This document shows positions 34,672 through 46,439 of a stretch of 64,000 bases of DNA, one piece after another; the stretch's first letter is position 1; every line of letters starts with the position of its first letter. The stretch is from Sceloporus undulatus (lineage: Eukaryota > Chordata > Lepidosauria > Squamata > Phrynosomatidae): NCBI RefSeq assembly GCF_019175285.1, contig NC_056522.1:34720193-34784192 (forward strand), given 5' to 3'. Below the pieces are notes generated by a model. The model searched no databases. It was not told where the DNA came from and saw only the letters and a list, made by a program, of their open reading frames with translations. Position numbers and translations under genes: made by a program.

Positions 34672-35820
34672 TGGATCCAAGCTTCACAAGGGTAAAACAC
34701 TGGTACTTTTTTTTATTAACAGAGACAGTGACCACCCGCATTGACTTCACCATTCCTTCTAGGCTTTTTTTCCAGCAACAGTAATCATTTGTTGTGTTGC
34801 AGATATGGGATGCAAATAACTGGAAACCGAGGCCCAAGGTAGGAGAGGAATACAAGCTTTATTCCATCCGAAGACTCACAGAGGAATCATTTCCAGAGCC
34901 TGTGAGCTCTGATCTATGCCCAAACATCTATTTTTATAACAGTAGAACAATAGGAGGCTGGGCTTCACACTCATCCACAGACATACATTCCATATAGAGC
35001 ATTTCCTATGACATATTACATTTGTTGTCATTTCTCTAGCTGACATTTCCAAATGCCTAAACACTTGTTTGCAAAAATCAAGAAGTGAAACTTCAGACTC
35101 TCTTATAAATATTGCTAAGTTGCAAATTGTTGTTGGAGTCTGGCTTGTCTGAATGAGTCCTACCGAAACCAGACAGATGGGAGGGGGGAGAGTGATCACA
35201 AAAGTCCATCTCCCTTCCTTCAGCAAATTTTTGGCTAACACAGCACATCTCATGTCTACACACTGACCTTCTGACATTTGCTTTTTATATTATCTTAACC
35301 AAGCATCAAGCAAGAAAACATAAGCCATTAGCTTTTCTATATATCTCTAGCAATATCCACCTCAGTTGTAAGCAATTTTGGTTATTATGCAAAGTATTTT
35401 AGGTGTTTAGAACCCCTTAGCTTTACAGAAGACCTCCTCCTGGTGAAGATGCAAACTGCTAGAACAAGTTTGTTGATACAGACAACAGAAATTTGCTTAC
35501 ATTTCTGGGCTCTTCTTGATGATGTGACTATAGGGGCTATGGTGGTGAATCATATAGTTGGAAGATGATGGGCACTACTCCAGAGAGCCACAGGGGCCTT
35601 TCTTGGGATCCTACTGCCTTTAGCAGTGAAACAAGCATTGACTCTGAATGGGATCTTCTCAACTGTGGTGCCCCAAATCTAGCATACTTCCCCCACGAAG
35701 CTCTTCTGGTGCTAACCCTGATCTCCTTCTAGTCATACTATTTGACCCAGCTTCTTAGATGATTTTGCCTTTTTAAAAACAAACAAACAAACAAACAAAC
35801 TTGTTTTTACCTTAGATTAG
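34672..35820. other. Non-genic sequence
   Basis: No exon recognised; an (AAAC)n tract at about 35,777-35,801. Confidence 0.4.
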
Positions 35821-35821
35821 A

Positions 35822-35990
35822 ATCACAGAGGTGGAAGAGACCACAATGACCATTCAGACAAACCTCGTGTCATGCAGGAACACAAAGTGAAAGCACTCCT
35901 CCTGACAGATGGACGTCCAGCCTCTGTTTAAACCTCCAAAGAAGGAAACACTATTCCACTGTCAAACAGCTCATATTGTCAGGATGACTT
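35822..35990 (-). mobile_element. CR1 LINE 3' end fragment
   Basis: On + it reads 'agaatcacagaggtggaaga', 'tcatgcaggaacacaaagtg' and 'tggacgtccagcctctgttt', the complement of a CR1 3' end. Confidence 0.8.
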
Positions 35991-36639
35991 GTTTTCAAGT
36001 TGCTGAATAATGTGTTTTTCACTTGCTGAACATAAGCATATCTTTGGCTGCTCTGTTTGTTTCTATTGTATTTCTTGTGCTTTGATGATGTTAGCTATTC
36101 TGAGAGCCCTTGTAGAATAGGAAAACAAAGGAGCCTAAAACCAGAACCTGGAAAAGTTACTTTTTAGAGATTACAATTCCTAGAATCTCCTGGCAAATTT
36201 CCTAGCAAACAGTCTCCTGGTACGAGATTCTGGGAGCTGTAGGCCAAAAAATAATGGCTAGCATTCTTGATTGCATTTACAGACTTGTAACTGCCTTGTA
36301 TTAAGTAAGACTATGTAGTTACAAGTGTGGCACTACTGTCATGATCATAAATGCCCATCCAGCCCACCTTAAGACACACTAGGCAAAGGAAGTTCAGTTG
36401 GAGATCAGGCCACAAGAAGGATGAAATTTGCTGTCCCCTCCCACCAAAAGTATACAAAAATCAGAATTCTTCATTGCAGCCTTGCTTGCTGGTGGGAGGG
36501 AACTGGACATGTCATCTTTCTTGTGCCCCAGATGTCAGCTGAACAGACCTCCTTCGCCCAATGCAGCTGTTAACTATTAAGACAGGTTGGTTATCAGGCC
36601 AGGAGACATTACTTACTTAAGCATATATAGGCGAGATAC

Positions 36640-36992
36640 AGACCGCCCAAAAAGGACCGTCTCCTGCTGCCCTTGTTTGCTCCGCAAGGAAGCCGCAGCC
36701 TCCAGACCGTGGGGCTTCCCCGCAGAGCAAAAAGAACCCTTAAAAAGCGGGTTCTTCTTGCGGCATGTTTGTGACGCCACAATGCGCCAATGACGCACTT
36801 GTGGCATCACAAACGCGCTGGGACATGCAGACACTAAGCGTTCATCGGGTCAAAATGGCGACACCTGTGTGTACAGGGCACAGCCATTTTGACGCCCCGT
36901 CACATGCTAGGGGTAAGGCCAGTATGGGCGGTGCGCCCTCGGCCAACCCCTAGCACGTGACGGGGGAACACTTTAGGCCCGTCTGTAGAGGG
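36640..36992. mobile_element. GC-rich foldback DNA element, third copy
   Basis: Left end 'atacagaccgcccaaaaagg' and right end 'aggcccgtctgtagag' look like inverted termini. The interior has 'gcagagcaaaaagaaccc', 'gtcaaaatggcgac' facing 'gccattttgacg', and 'catgctaggggtaagg' facing 'aacccctagcacgtga'. Confidence 0.7.
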
Positions 36993-36994
36993 CC

Positions 36995-37272
36995 ATAGTT
37001 TCAGTTTCAAAACTGAGTTGAAGAATATCCTGTTCAGAGAAGCATTCCCAGACACTGCGTGACTATTATTTGTTATTTGACATTTTTAATTTGTTGCCTA
37101 CTTTACTATATTGAATGCTTTCCTGTATTGTTATGTATTATTTATATGTATTAAGCTATTATTTCTTAGATTGTACCCCATGGGCAGGTTTACTTTATCT
37201 ATTTTATTGTTTGTATGTACAGCGCTGTGTAAATCTACAGTGCTATATAAATAAAGCATAATAATAATATAA
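36995..37272 (+). mobile_element. L2-type LINE 3' end
   Basis: 'gaatatcctgttcagagaag' encodes the L2 C-terminal 'NILFREAFPDTA'-like end. It is followed by a 3' UTR ending 'gtacagcgctgtgtaaat..cagtgctatataaataaagc' plus (ATA)n. Confidence 0.75.
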
Positions 37273-39587
37273 CTAAGTAGGAAATGCAGAATATTGACAA
37301 ACTTTTCCAAGATAGAAGATGTAGATCAAGACTAAGTCTACTTGCTTGCCATTCTTTAACTGTGCTGCTTCATAGCAAAACAGAGGCATGACCTTGCTTG
37401 CAGATACCCTTAGGCCAAGAAGGGCAAGTGGCCTTGGCCTTGTGCACAGTTAAAGATAACAAACCAGAGGTGAATCGTGTCACTATAAAGCCGGTTTATT
37501 TGCCCAATCTCTTCCTCAAGATCTTTTCAGCTACAGGAAGATCATCATAGAGAAGTTTGGTGAGCTGGGCCCATTTGTCATTTGCTTGATCACAGCATGC
37601 GGGAGAATACACAGAGTAGTGTAAATGCTACTGGTGTTTTCAATTTAAAGTTCACTTCAGGGCTAATCATCAGATTACCCACTGTAGCTTTTCCATTAGG
37701 AAGAGCTAAAAACAAATCCATAAAGCTCAAGTTTGGAAGAGGATTTTCAAAGCTTATTCTGAACCAATTTTTTATTTACTTAAAATGTTTTTGTGTCCTG
37801 TTTTTACTAAAACTTTGTGATGTGAAATCATTAATCCATGCTGCCATTCAAATGAATACCCATAACTATGGACAAACATAGAGCATAATCTAACAAAAAG
37901 TTTGCTGCAAATACCATTGAACCATCTTGGCTTAAACTATTTGTCATGGCTTACACATCACTGAGCTTTATTTTGGAATCTGCGGTAGTTCGTGATTTCA
38001 CTTTTGAGAAACTGTGATCACAGCGATTATGAATTTTAAAATGACACTGAAATGACACCTTTAAAATCCCATGATAGATTTGCCTTAGAAATTACTTGAA
38101 GGCATACCAACATCTAAAAACTGTCAAGGACTAATCCAGTGAACAAGGCTTAATTTCCTATAGGAGAAATGTACAGCTTTATGCCTGCCTTGAAAAAAAA
38201 TCTCTAAAAGCCCCCAGACTTGTATGACTTTCAAAAGTAATATTTTTAATGTTGGTAACAGCACGATATTGGAGAAAGAGTAATTACATATTGACTGCTT
38301 CAGATGATCTGTAGTGCTGGGTTTGTAAAGATGTGTTTAACAGCTCACAACATTTTCCACCTGGAAGCCCTCAAAATAGCATGACAGTTAAAATGGTATC
38401 AAAGTGCTATAATTCTGTAGTGTGAAAAGTCAGACAGCTATTAGTTCTACCAGTCAAAAGGATTGTGCAGCTATCTGTCTTTCCTAAGTAGAAAAAAAAT
38501 GTAAGGAAAATAAAAACCCAGACTTATCCATGGGTCATATCAAAATCCATGATTTTGACCGTGAAACCTTCCCTCGACTTATATATGAGGTTGACTTGTA
38601 CATGAGTATATACAGTATATTGTATATGGAACTGAGCCCATACTTACTTGTCTTATGGGACAAACATTATTTTTTAGATGCAAGATTTCAGACATGCACT
38701 GAAAATCATTCACACCTGAAACTCTTGTATTTGCTGTGCTTGCATTCCTTTGGTCACTTTGCCTCCCCATTTTCTTTAGATGCTAAAATAATTTCTAAAT
38801 TCTCAACTGAACTTTTAAGTTACTGCAACACTAGAAGTTTGGAGACCAAAGGAAAATTTCATTGGAGGGCAGAATTCTTATTTCTAATTACCCTGTTTCT
38901 ATTATTATCTAATTCTTATAGCCTCGCTGTAGCTACAACCCTGGTCCGTTTACATGCTATGGTTTTAGGTGTATACTCGAAAAGTGTAAATTCAGCAAAC
39001 AATATGATTGAATAGCAAGATTATATAGATTAAATAAATACATACTGCCCACTGGCATGGGGCAGAAAGTTTTCCACTGCTATATTTCTCCTCATCACAC
39101 ATTTTCTACCAATGTATTGTTCCATTAAATCCACAAACTCAGACTCTTCCACCTGTGTGGCATGGAAGTGACCTTGGATTCTCAAAGACTATACCAATGG
39201 AGCACATGCTCTGGTGTTTTATACTAAGCTAGTAAGGCCCCAGTATTGGGTTGCCCCTCAGACAACCTGTTTTGCTAAACAGAGAGCAGGTGATTAGCAG
39301 AAGGTTGTCTACCAGGTGATGAATGGGCCAAAGCAACTATGAACATAATAACAGTGTTGAAAGATAACTATTGGTACTGGTGGAGGAAAGTTCTTCACTG
39401 ATGGAAGTATGACTCTTCAAGGTACTGTTTTGTTAATTAACACAATGAATAGCTACAAGGGCTAGAATCCAACTGATGGCTTACACTCTAATACTTCATT
39501 ACATAGGCTTTGCCTTGGATACACAAGAGGAATGACTGTACTGACACTGCTGCTTAGGGCACAAAGTCTTCATCTCAGTGTAAAGTC
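37273..39587. other. Non-genic sequence with fragments
   Basis: Includes a SINE tail at about 38,060-38,115 ('acttgaaggcataccaac') and one end of a mariner-type element at 38,520-38,625 (compare 53,229-53,625). Other open frames look random. Confidence 0.4.
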
Positions 39588-40609
39588 AAAGGCTTTCATG
39601 GCCGGCGTCCATATTTTTTTGTGTTTTTTTCAGGCTATGTTTCAGGCCATGTTCTAGAAAATTTTCTTCCTGGCGTTTTGCCAGCATCTGTGGCTGGCAT
39701 TTCAAGAGAATGTTTTGCCTGGAAAAAGTTGGGTGTATATATACTGTGTGAGCCTGGGAATGCAAGAGTGATTTGCATGTGTCTTGTTCTGTGCTGATGG
39801 CAGGCCTCAGGCTGCGAGGCTAATGCAAAAGAGGATTAATGTCTGCTAATTGGTGATCATTAGCTGCTGGGAAAGCTCCTGACTCTGAGTGGTTTCGCAT
39901 TTGCATTTGCTGAGTCCTCATTTTGCTATTCCTCAGGACTGGTAGCCAAATTTTGTTCACTTTAAGGGTTTCTTCTTTCCGGTTGAAATTATCCAGATGT
40001 TTGTGGATTTCAATGGGTTCCCTGTGCATCCTGTCATGGTAGTTGTTGGCATGGTCCAGAATTTCAGTGTTTTCAAACAGTATTTTATGCCCCGGATGGT
40101 TTGTGGGCATTTCTGCTACTGCTGATTTTTCTGGCTGGCCCAGTCTGCAGTGTCTCTCGTGTTCCTTGATTCTTGTTTGCACACTGCGTTTGGTGGTCCC
40201 TATGTAGACTTGTCCACAGCTGCATGGTATGCGGTAAACTCCTGCGGCTGTGAGAGGGTCTCTCTGGTCCTTGGCTGAGCGAAGCATTTGCTGGATTTTC
40301 TTCATTGGTTTGTAAACCATTTGCAGGTTATGCTTCCTCACCAGTTTGCCTATTCTGTCTGTGACTCCTTTGATGTATGGTAAAAATACCTTCCCTTTGA
40401 GTGACTGCTTGTCTTCACTTCTCTGGGTTTTCCTGGGCCTGGCAGACCAGGCTCTACAGGCTAATGGTTATTCCAGCTCAGACATCAGAAGGGCAAAAGG
40501 AAAACCATTCACAGTCAGGGGCTTTCCCAGCAGATAATGATCACCAATTAGCATACATTAATCCTCTTTTGCATTAACCTCCCAGGCTGAGGCCTGCCAT
40601 CAGCACAGG
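39588..40609 (-). mobile_element. Penelope-like retroelement, 3' part, with inverted terminal repeats
   Basis: The - strand encodes the C-terminal GIY-YIG endonuclease of a Penelope-like element. The terminal repeats are inverted: 39,791-39,889 against 40,511-40,607 (about 95 bp, high identity), enclosing the endonuclease code. The end at 39,588 carries the 'aaaggctttcatggccgg' block common in reptile Penelope copies. Most of the RT region is absent. A hAT element is inserted at the 40,609 end. Confidence 0.85.
39820..40341 (-). pseudogene. Penelope-like GIY-YIG endonuclease fragment
   Basis: In the 173-codon frame, GVY is at 34-36 and YIG at 46-48. 'SCGQVYIGTTKRSVQTRIKE' and 'GHKILFENTEIL' match the Penelope-family GIY-YIG nuclease, which nicks target DNA for retrotransposition. 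The block just upstream on the - strand (about 40,400-40,342) has 'LPYIKGVTDRIGKLVRKHN', the usual linker. It is a partial element protein. Confidence 0.85.
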
Positions 40610-41949
40610 TAGGGTTGCCATAACCTGGCACCCATGTATTTCCCGATTTTGGGGACCTGGGCCCCTCCCGGCACGGGTGCAGCCCAAAAACTGGGACCCC
40701 CCCGGTTGCAGCCGAGTTGCTGCTGCCTGCAGGGCCTTGCTGCCCTCCTCCTCCTCCTCGGGGAGGCGGAGAGGAAGAGGAGGGCAGCGAGGCCTGCCTG
40801 GGGCGGTGGAGGCGCCTCCCCGCGCGCCCGCACCACCCTCCTCCTCCGCCCCCTCGCCCCCAGGCTTTGCGCCCGCCCCCATGGAGGAAGCAAAGGCGGA
40901 TGGAGCCAGTGCCTCTTGCGCACGGGCGCGCGGGGAGGAGGAGAAGAGGGGGTGGAGGAGGCGGGGGAAGGTGGTGCGGCCGCGCAGGGAGGTGGGGAGG
41001 GTGGTGCGCCCGCGCGCAAGAGGCGCTGGCTCCGTCCGCCTTTGCCTCCCCGCGCGGCCGCGCCACTCACCTCCTCCTCCTCTGCCCCCTCTTCTCCAGG
41101 CCACGCGGCCGTGTGGAGGAGGCGAAGCTGGAGGCGGTTCGCCTCCTGCGCGCAGCCGCGCACCACCCTCCTCCTCCGCTCCATCCGCCCCAGCCCCCAG
41201 GCGAATGGAGGAGAGGAGGAGGGGGAGGAAAAGGAGGAGGGGAAGGAGGTGGTGAGCGAGTGGCCAGAGAGGCCTCAAGGTGAGTTTTTTGGGGGTGCTT
41301 TTAGTGCTAACAAGTCTCCCTTACTTTGACAGTGATAGTGTGGTGGTGATGATGATGATGATGAAGATGATATGAGTGGGTCAGCTTGAGAGGCATGCAT
41401 GCACTGTTTCAGAAGCCGAGAGAGTGTGACTTTCCAAAGTGCCTTTTCTGTGTGGTTTTGGTTCTGAGGCAAGGCCAATGTAAATTGCTGTGATTTTTAC
41501 AAACTCATGCGCAGTGAAGAAAAACCAAAGTCCCTTGACACACACTTCTGAGAAGTACACTTGGTGCAAGAACGGTGAAACCACCTTGACATGTTCAACA
41601 TGCATAGCCATGTTAAACCATGCTAAGTGTTAAACCCAAGGGGTTTGGTTATGGAATAAGCCTCTGATGCAAGAGATTGCCATGTTAAGTAAAGCCATGT
41701 GAAATGCCCAAATGTGCTGTCATGTGTGTTTTGGAATGGAGGTCGGGGGTGTTTTGCCAGAAAGCGAAGTCCATTTCTGCCATCTGTCTAGAAATAATGC
41801 CCAAATGTCCTCCATTTTGATCATGCCTAAGAAACAGGCATTTATATTAACATTTTTAAAAAAAACATCAATTTTTTCGCGTGTCCTACATTTGAAAAAT
41901 TTGTCCTACATTTGTCCCGGTTTGGAGGTCCTGACTTATGGCAACCCTA
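40610..41949. mobile_element. Non-autonomous hAT element, 1340 bp, GC-rich, with perfect TSD
   Basis: Termini TAGGGTTGCCATAA and TTATGGCAACCCTA are perfect inverted repeats, and AGCACAGG is duplicated on both sides (40,602-40,609 and 41,950-41,957). The left 0.67 kb is extremely GC- and CpG-rich with inverted internal blocks, ending at AAG|GTGAGT (41,278-41,286). The right end carries the 'gcatttatattaacattttt' / 'gtcctacatttgtcc' module. Long overlapping ORFs in the GC-rich part are compositional. Confidence 0.9.
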
Positions 41950-42244
41950 AGCACAGGCCTTTTCTGTTTGGCTGTGAATGATGCTGATATCATGTGCTTT
42001 AACTCATACCAAAGAAATTAATAACAGAAAATATCATGGCACTGGACAACCAGCTGCATCTGAAAGGGGCAAATGGCAGTGTCCTGCTCTGCAGTTTTGA
42101 AACTGGATATAAAATAATTGTCTTTCTTGGACTGTACATTTCTCTTATGACCATAAAACTATTATGGGGAGCTTTCCCCATTTCCAAGATGAGACCCTGC
42201 ATCATGTGAATAATCTGGAGCACACTGTAGAGCAGAAGTGGGCA

Positions 42245-42825
42245 ACATCAGTGTCTTAGGCTGTGTACAGACTGCCCTTTTAGGGCGGCCTGCACCTGCC
42301 CCTTTCCCCGACAGATCAGGGCCTGAGCTGCAACAGTGGCAACCCAGGAGGCCCCGATCCGCCGCTTTTCCTGGCCTCAGGAAAGCGGCAAAAGGCCACT
42401 TCCCCGCGGCCTGGAAAGGGGCATCCTTGGGGCTTCATGCCCCAAAGACACCTCAACAGCAGCAGGGAGAGAGAGAAAGGGGTCACTTGGCCCCTTTCTC
42501 TCTCTATCGCTGGTGCGGCTGTTTAAAGGCCGTGCCAGCAATAAGCGCAGCAAAAGGAGCTCCAAAACAGAGCTCCTTCTGGTGCCACTGAAAGGGCGCC
42601 ACAAGCGCCCTTCAGCGGCGCCAAGATGTAATGGCCGCACCATGCCATTTGGACACGATGCGGCCATTACCTCAAAATGGCGGTGTCTGTGTGAACAGGG
42701 CACCGCCATTTTGTACATACTCTGTACGTACTAGGGTTGTGGGCATCTAAAAGAGACGCCCCAGGCAACCCTAATACGTACAGAGTACGTACAAAATGGC
42801 CCATCTGGACAGGGTCTTGGTGAGC
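42245..42825. mobile_element. GC-rich foldback DNA element, longest copy
   Basis: Ends 'ggctgtgtacagactgccc' and 'gggccatctggacagggtc'-like are loosely inverted. Nested hairpins inside: CAAAATGGCGGTG with CACCGCCATTTTG (42,673-42,716), and 'tactctgtacgtactagggt' with its complement (42,718-42,792). Also 'cagcaaaaggagctccaaaa'. Confidence 0.7.
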
Positions 42826-42883
42826 TAATTTTTTACTTCATCTCTTGTTTCTCATTTTAAAAAGAAACAGCTGGTAATGACCA

Positions 42884-43102
42884 GAGCCAGCGTGGTGTGA
42901 TGGTTTTAGCATTGGCCTATGACTCTGGAGGCCAGGGTTTGAATCTCCACTCAGCTATGAAAACCCACTTGGGCAAATCATACCCGCTCAGTCTCAGAGG
43001 GTGGCAATGCCCAAAGAAACCTTCCAAGAAAACTCTATTATAAGTTTGTTTTAGGGTCTCCATAAATCAGAAACAACTTGAAGGCACAACAACAACAATG
43101 AC
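42884..43102 (+). mobile_element. tRNA-SINE
   Basis: 'agagccagcgtggtgtgatg', 'ccagggtttgaatctcc' and tail 'acttgaaggcacaacaac'. Confidence 0.87.
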
Positions 43103-43199
43103 CAGAAGTTCATTTCCACTTATTTGAAGTTCATTTCCCTGTAAACACTGTGATTCCTGCACTATAAAGAATCTGTTTCTACTGCTGTGCAAATAAAAT

Positions 43200-43415
43200 T
43201 GTGTGTTTTTTTAAAATTTGCTGTCAAGTTGACTTCCACCTATGGTGACTCTATGAATTAGAGTCTTTAAAGAGCACTATCATGAACTGCCCTTTTCCAG
43301 TCTTGCAAACTGAAAGCTGTGGCTTTCTTGTTTGGATCAATCCAGTTACAGTGCCATCTCCTTCTTTTCCTCCTGTTTTCCATGTTGCGTAGCAGTATCT
43401 CATAATGAGACAACG
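43200..43415 (-). mobile_element. RTE-BovB LINE 3' end fragment
   Basis: 'gctgtcaagttgacttccac', 'tcttgcaaactgaaagctgt' and 'ggatcaatccagtt' match the BovB 3' region in reverse. Confidence 0.75.
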
Positions 43416-43604
43416 AAGTTATATAATTGTTTTATTTAAAATCTTCATTGAGAACCTGAACCACATAATACTTCCAAGTTTTGCTTTCAAGAAGAATCAT
43501 ATTTCCTGGAGGGTTTCTGGAGCATTCAGTTCACCTGCAACTCTATGAATTTCATAAGAGTTTACTTTAGCAAGGAATACTCAGAGGGTATCTGCCATTG
43601 CCTT

Positions 43605-43840
43605 CCTCCAGAATACAGCAGGCCTTTGATACCCACAGGGGTTTGGTTCCAGGACCCACTATGGATATCAAAATCCATGGATGCTCAAGTCCCATTAAGT
43701 GCAATGGCGTAGTAACATGGTGTCCCTTATATAAAATGGCAAAATCAAGGTTTGTTTATTGGAATTTATATATACATATTTAATGGCTTCAAGCAGTGGA
43801 TGGTTGAATCCATGGATAAAAAGACCACTAGATATTTTCA
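43605..43840. mobile_element. Tc1/mariner-type MITE
   Basis: 'gatacccacaggggtttggt', 'gatatcaaaatccatggatg', 'catggataaaaagacc'. Same family as 1267-1495. Confidence 0.6.
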
Positions 43841-44597
43841 GACAGGGCTAGGAAAGAATACCTAGAGAGACATTGCCAGTGAGGGGTGATAATATTAAAT
43901 ACGCAAATGCTCTCAGTTTAAAGCAGCCCCCTGTGTTCCTGTGTCTTCTAACATTGGCACTTCATATGGATGAAAATGAAATGAAGACGCTAGTTCTTTC
44001 CAACTGCTACTCAGTAAGAGACACAACAGAAAGATAGCAGTCAAATGATAAAATCAACTGCAACTCACTGATAAAAATATGACTTAATGTGTAAGATCCT
44101 AAATAAGACAAGTAAAAAGGGCCATTGATGTGTCCTACTCATAAAGTTGATTGGAACAACAGACTGTGATTTCTTACTTGTATAACCAACATTAACGTCT
44201 TTTCTGAGTGGCTTGAAATAATTTTAAAGTGAAAGAAAGTATTCTCAGAAGCATCTGAAATCATCTACAGACCCTTCCATGACCTATTTAATGCCAAAAG
44301 CACTTTGGTTTGTATCAATTTAATCCCTTTGCAGTCAATGAAATTAAATCAGCTTATCACTCAGGTCCATGGGATATGATGGGCTCAGAAGGATTCAAGT
44401 TGTGAACTCAAGGTTCACTGCTTTGCAGCTTACAGGCTTCAGCATCAAGGTGTCTCTAAAACACCAGAGCTTGGAAAACTTCTTTTTTTGGAATCTCACG
44501 ATTCCCATGCAGCATGGTTGCAGTCTTTGCATATGATATTATACTACACCACTGCTACAGGAAGTTACTTGGACTCTTTTAGCTGAGGGACAAACTA

Positions 44598-44734
44598 CAT
44601 ATAAAGTGGGTCCTTGGTATGCACTGGGGTTTGGTTGCAACCCCTGTGGATATCAAAATCTGTGAGTATTCAAGTCTCGTTATATACAGTGGTGTAGTCA
44701 AATAGTGTCCTTTATATAAAATGACAAGATCAAG

Positions 44735-44794
<60 letters not shown>

Positions 44795-44845
44795 CTGTGG
44801 GTTGTTGAATTCATGGATAAAGAATCTGTGGCTATGATCCATGAG
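44598..44845. mobile_element. Tc1/mariner-type MITE with expanded (TA)n and (GA)n
   Basis: 'gggtccttggtatgcactgg', 'gatatcaaaatctgtgag' and 'tcatggataaagaatctgtg'. A (TA)n run (44,738-44,780) and a (GA)n run (44,782-44,794) lie within. Confidence 0.6.
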
Positions 44846-45263
44846 TATGTGTGTGCCATTTCTCATACGCTGTTTTTCGAAAACCCTCTCTGAAGCTGCA
44901 TTTCACCACCCACAATTTGAGATACATGTCTATACTTGCATACATCTAGGAAAAGCAAATTACTGAAAGAGGTCTGCAGAGATTTCCAGTGCCATTACAC
45001 CACAGCATAGATTGTACACATGCTCCTTACTGTGAACACATCAACACAGTCAACTATAACTGTCCTGATCACTTGTGGTGTATCAAGTGATTGTCTGACC
45101 AAATTTCACTGACTCCACTCTTTGTGTCCCTTTACACTACATAGTTATACTACTATGATATCACTTTAACGATTATGGCAATATCCTATGGAATCCTGGA
45201 GTTTATACTGTAGTAAGCTGAGGCACTTGAGAATTTTAGATTTCCCTCCCTAAACTTCAAATG

Positions 45264-45490
45264 AAAGCCAACATGGTGTGATGGTTTGAGCATTGGTCTA
45301 TGCCTCTGGAGAGCAGGGTTGGAATCCCTGCTCAGTCCTGGAAATACACTGGGTGACCTTGGGCAAGTCACACTCTCTCAGCCTCAGAGGAAGGCAAACC
45401 TCTTCTAAACAAAGCCAAGAAAACCCCATGACAGGTTTTCCTTAGGGTTGCCATACACTGGAAGTAACTTGAAGGCACACAACAATGACA
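45264..45490 (+). mobile_element. tRNA-SINE
   Basis: 'aagccaacatggtgtgatgg', 'gcagggttggaatccc', 'cttgggcaagtcacactctc' and tail 'acttgaaggcacacaac'. Confidence 0.88.
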
Positions 45491-45719
45491 AATAGCAAAT
45501 CCCAGGATTCTATATGATGTTGCCATAGCAGCTAAAGTGAAATTAAAGTGTATAACTGTATAATGTGAAATGGTACCTTGTAAGGAGAAAAGTTTACATA
45601 AACAGAAGAGAAACATGACCACCATGGATTCTGTGCTACACAAACTACTGGCAGGAACAGCATATAGAAACCATGACACCATTTTTACAGGAATTTCTCT
45701 TTGGCTGCTACTGTGTTGT

Positions 45720-46436
45720 TCTGAATTCAAGGTGCTTGGAATGGCATTTCAACCCTAAACACCTTGGAAGCTTGATACCCGCAGTGCCTCTCCCTGTATA
45801 TTCCTGCCCAAGGACCGTGGTCTGTAGGAGAGACTGTCCTCTATGTCTCACCAGTGGGGAAAATACACAGTGTGAAGGCAAGGGAGAGGACCATCCCTAC
45901 TGTGGCACCCCAATTGTGGAGTGCCCTCCTCATTGGGCCAAAACACACTACATAAATAAACCAGTTTGAGACCGCTTTAACTGCCTTGGCTCAGTGCTAG
46001 GGAATTCTGAGGACTGTAGTTTGTTGTGGCATCAGAGCTCTCTGACAGATGCACCTAAATGTCTCACAAAACTACCATTCCCAGAATTCTCTAGCATTGA
46101 GCCAGGGCAGTTAAAGTGGTCTCCACCTGGATTATTTCTGCCATGTGTTTTGCCCCTTGGAGGCCCAGCTGGTGCCAGTGTCGTGCTTATTTTGACACCA
46201 AATTAAAATGTGGCTTTTTATTAAAATCCTTGAGGTGTGATTTTATTCAATTTGTATATGTGCATGGATTTAACTATTTCAAATTGTTACATAATTTAAC
46301 ATACTTTTAGACTGTATTTTTTATTTTACATATTAATTATTATAAATTGTTTAAATTGATCTTATTGTGCAGGATGCTGAGATAAATGCTTTAATATTGG
46401 GCAGGATATACATATTTTAATACAATAAATAATAAC
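45720..46436 (+). mobile_element. Old L2/CR1-like LINE 3' fragment split by a MITE
   Basis: 45,720-45,940 has LINE-like coding blocks ('ggcaccccaattgtggag'). A palindromic MITE (45,945-46,160) interrupts it. 46,200-46,436 resembles an L2 3' UTR ending 'gggcaggatatacatatttt'. Confidence 0.45.
45945..46160. mobile_element. Palindromic hAT-like MITE
   Basis: 'accagtttgagaccgcttta' on the left faces 'taaagtggtctccacctgga' on the right; family of 11,645-11,872. Confidence 0.72.
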
Positions 46437-46439
46437 AGC

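Noticed and set aside
34193-34855. ORFs of 139-220 codons on both strands.
   Set aside because: Compositional ORFs in a GC-rich hAT remnant; overlapping frames are equally open.
38530-39015. 161-codon ORF.
   Set aside because: It begins in a mariner-type repeat end and then runs through AT-rich sequence with no motif or splice context.
40574-41329. Several overlapping ORFs of 170-234 codons on both strands.
   Set aside because: They lie wholly in the CpG-rich part of a TSD-flanked hAT element. All are Pro/Arg/Ala/Gly-rich in several frames at once, which is what high GC content gives; no domain is visible.
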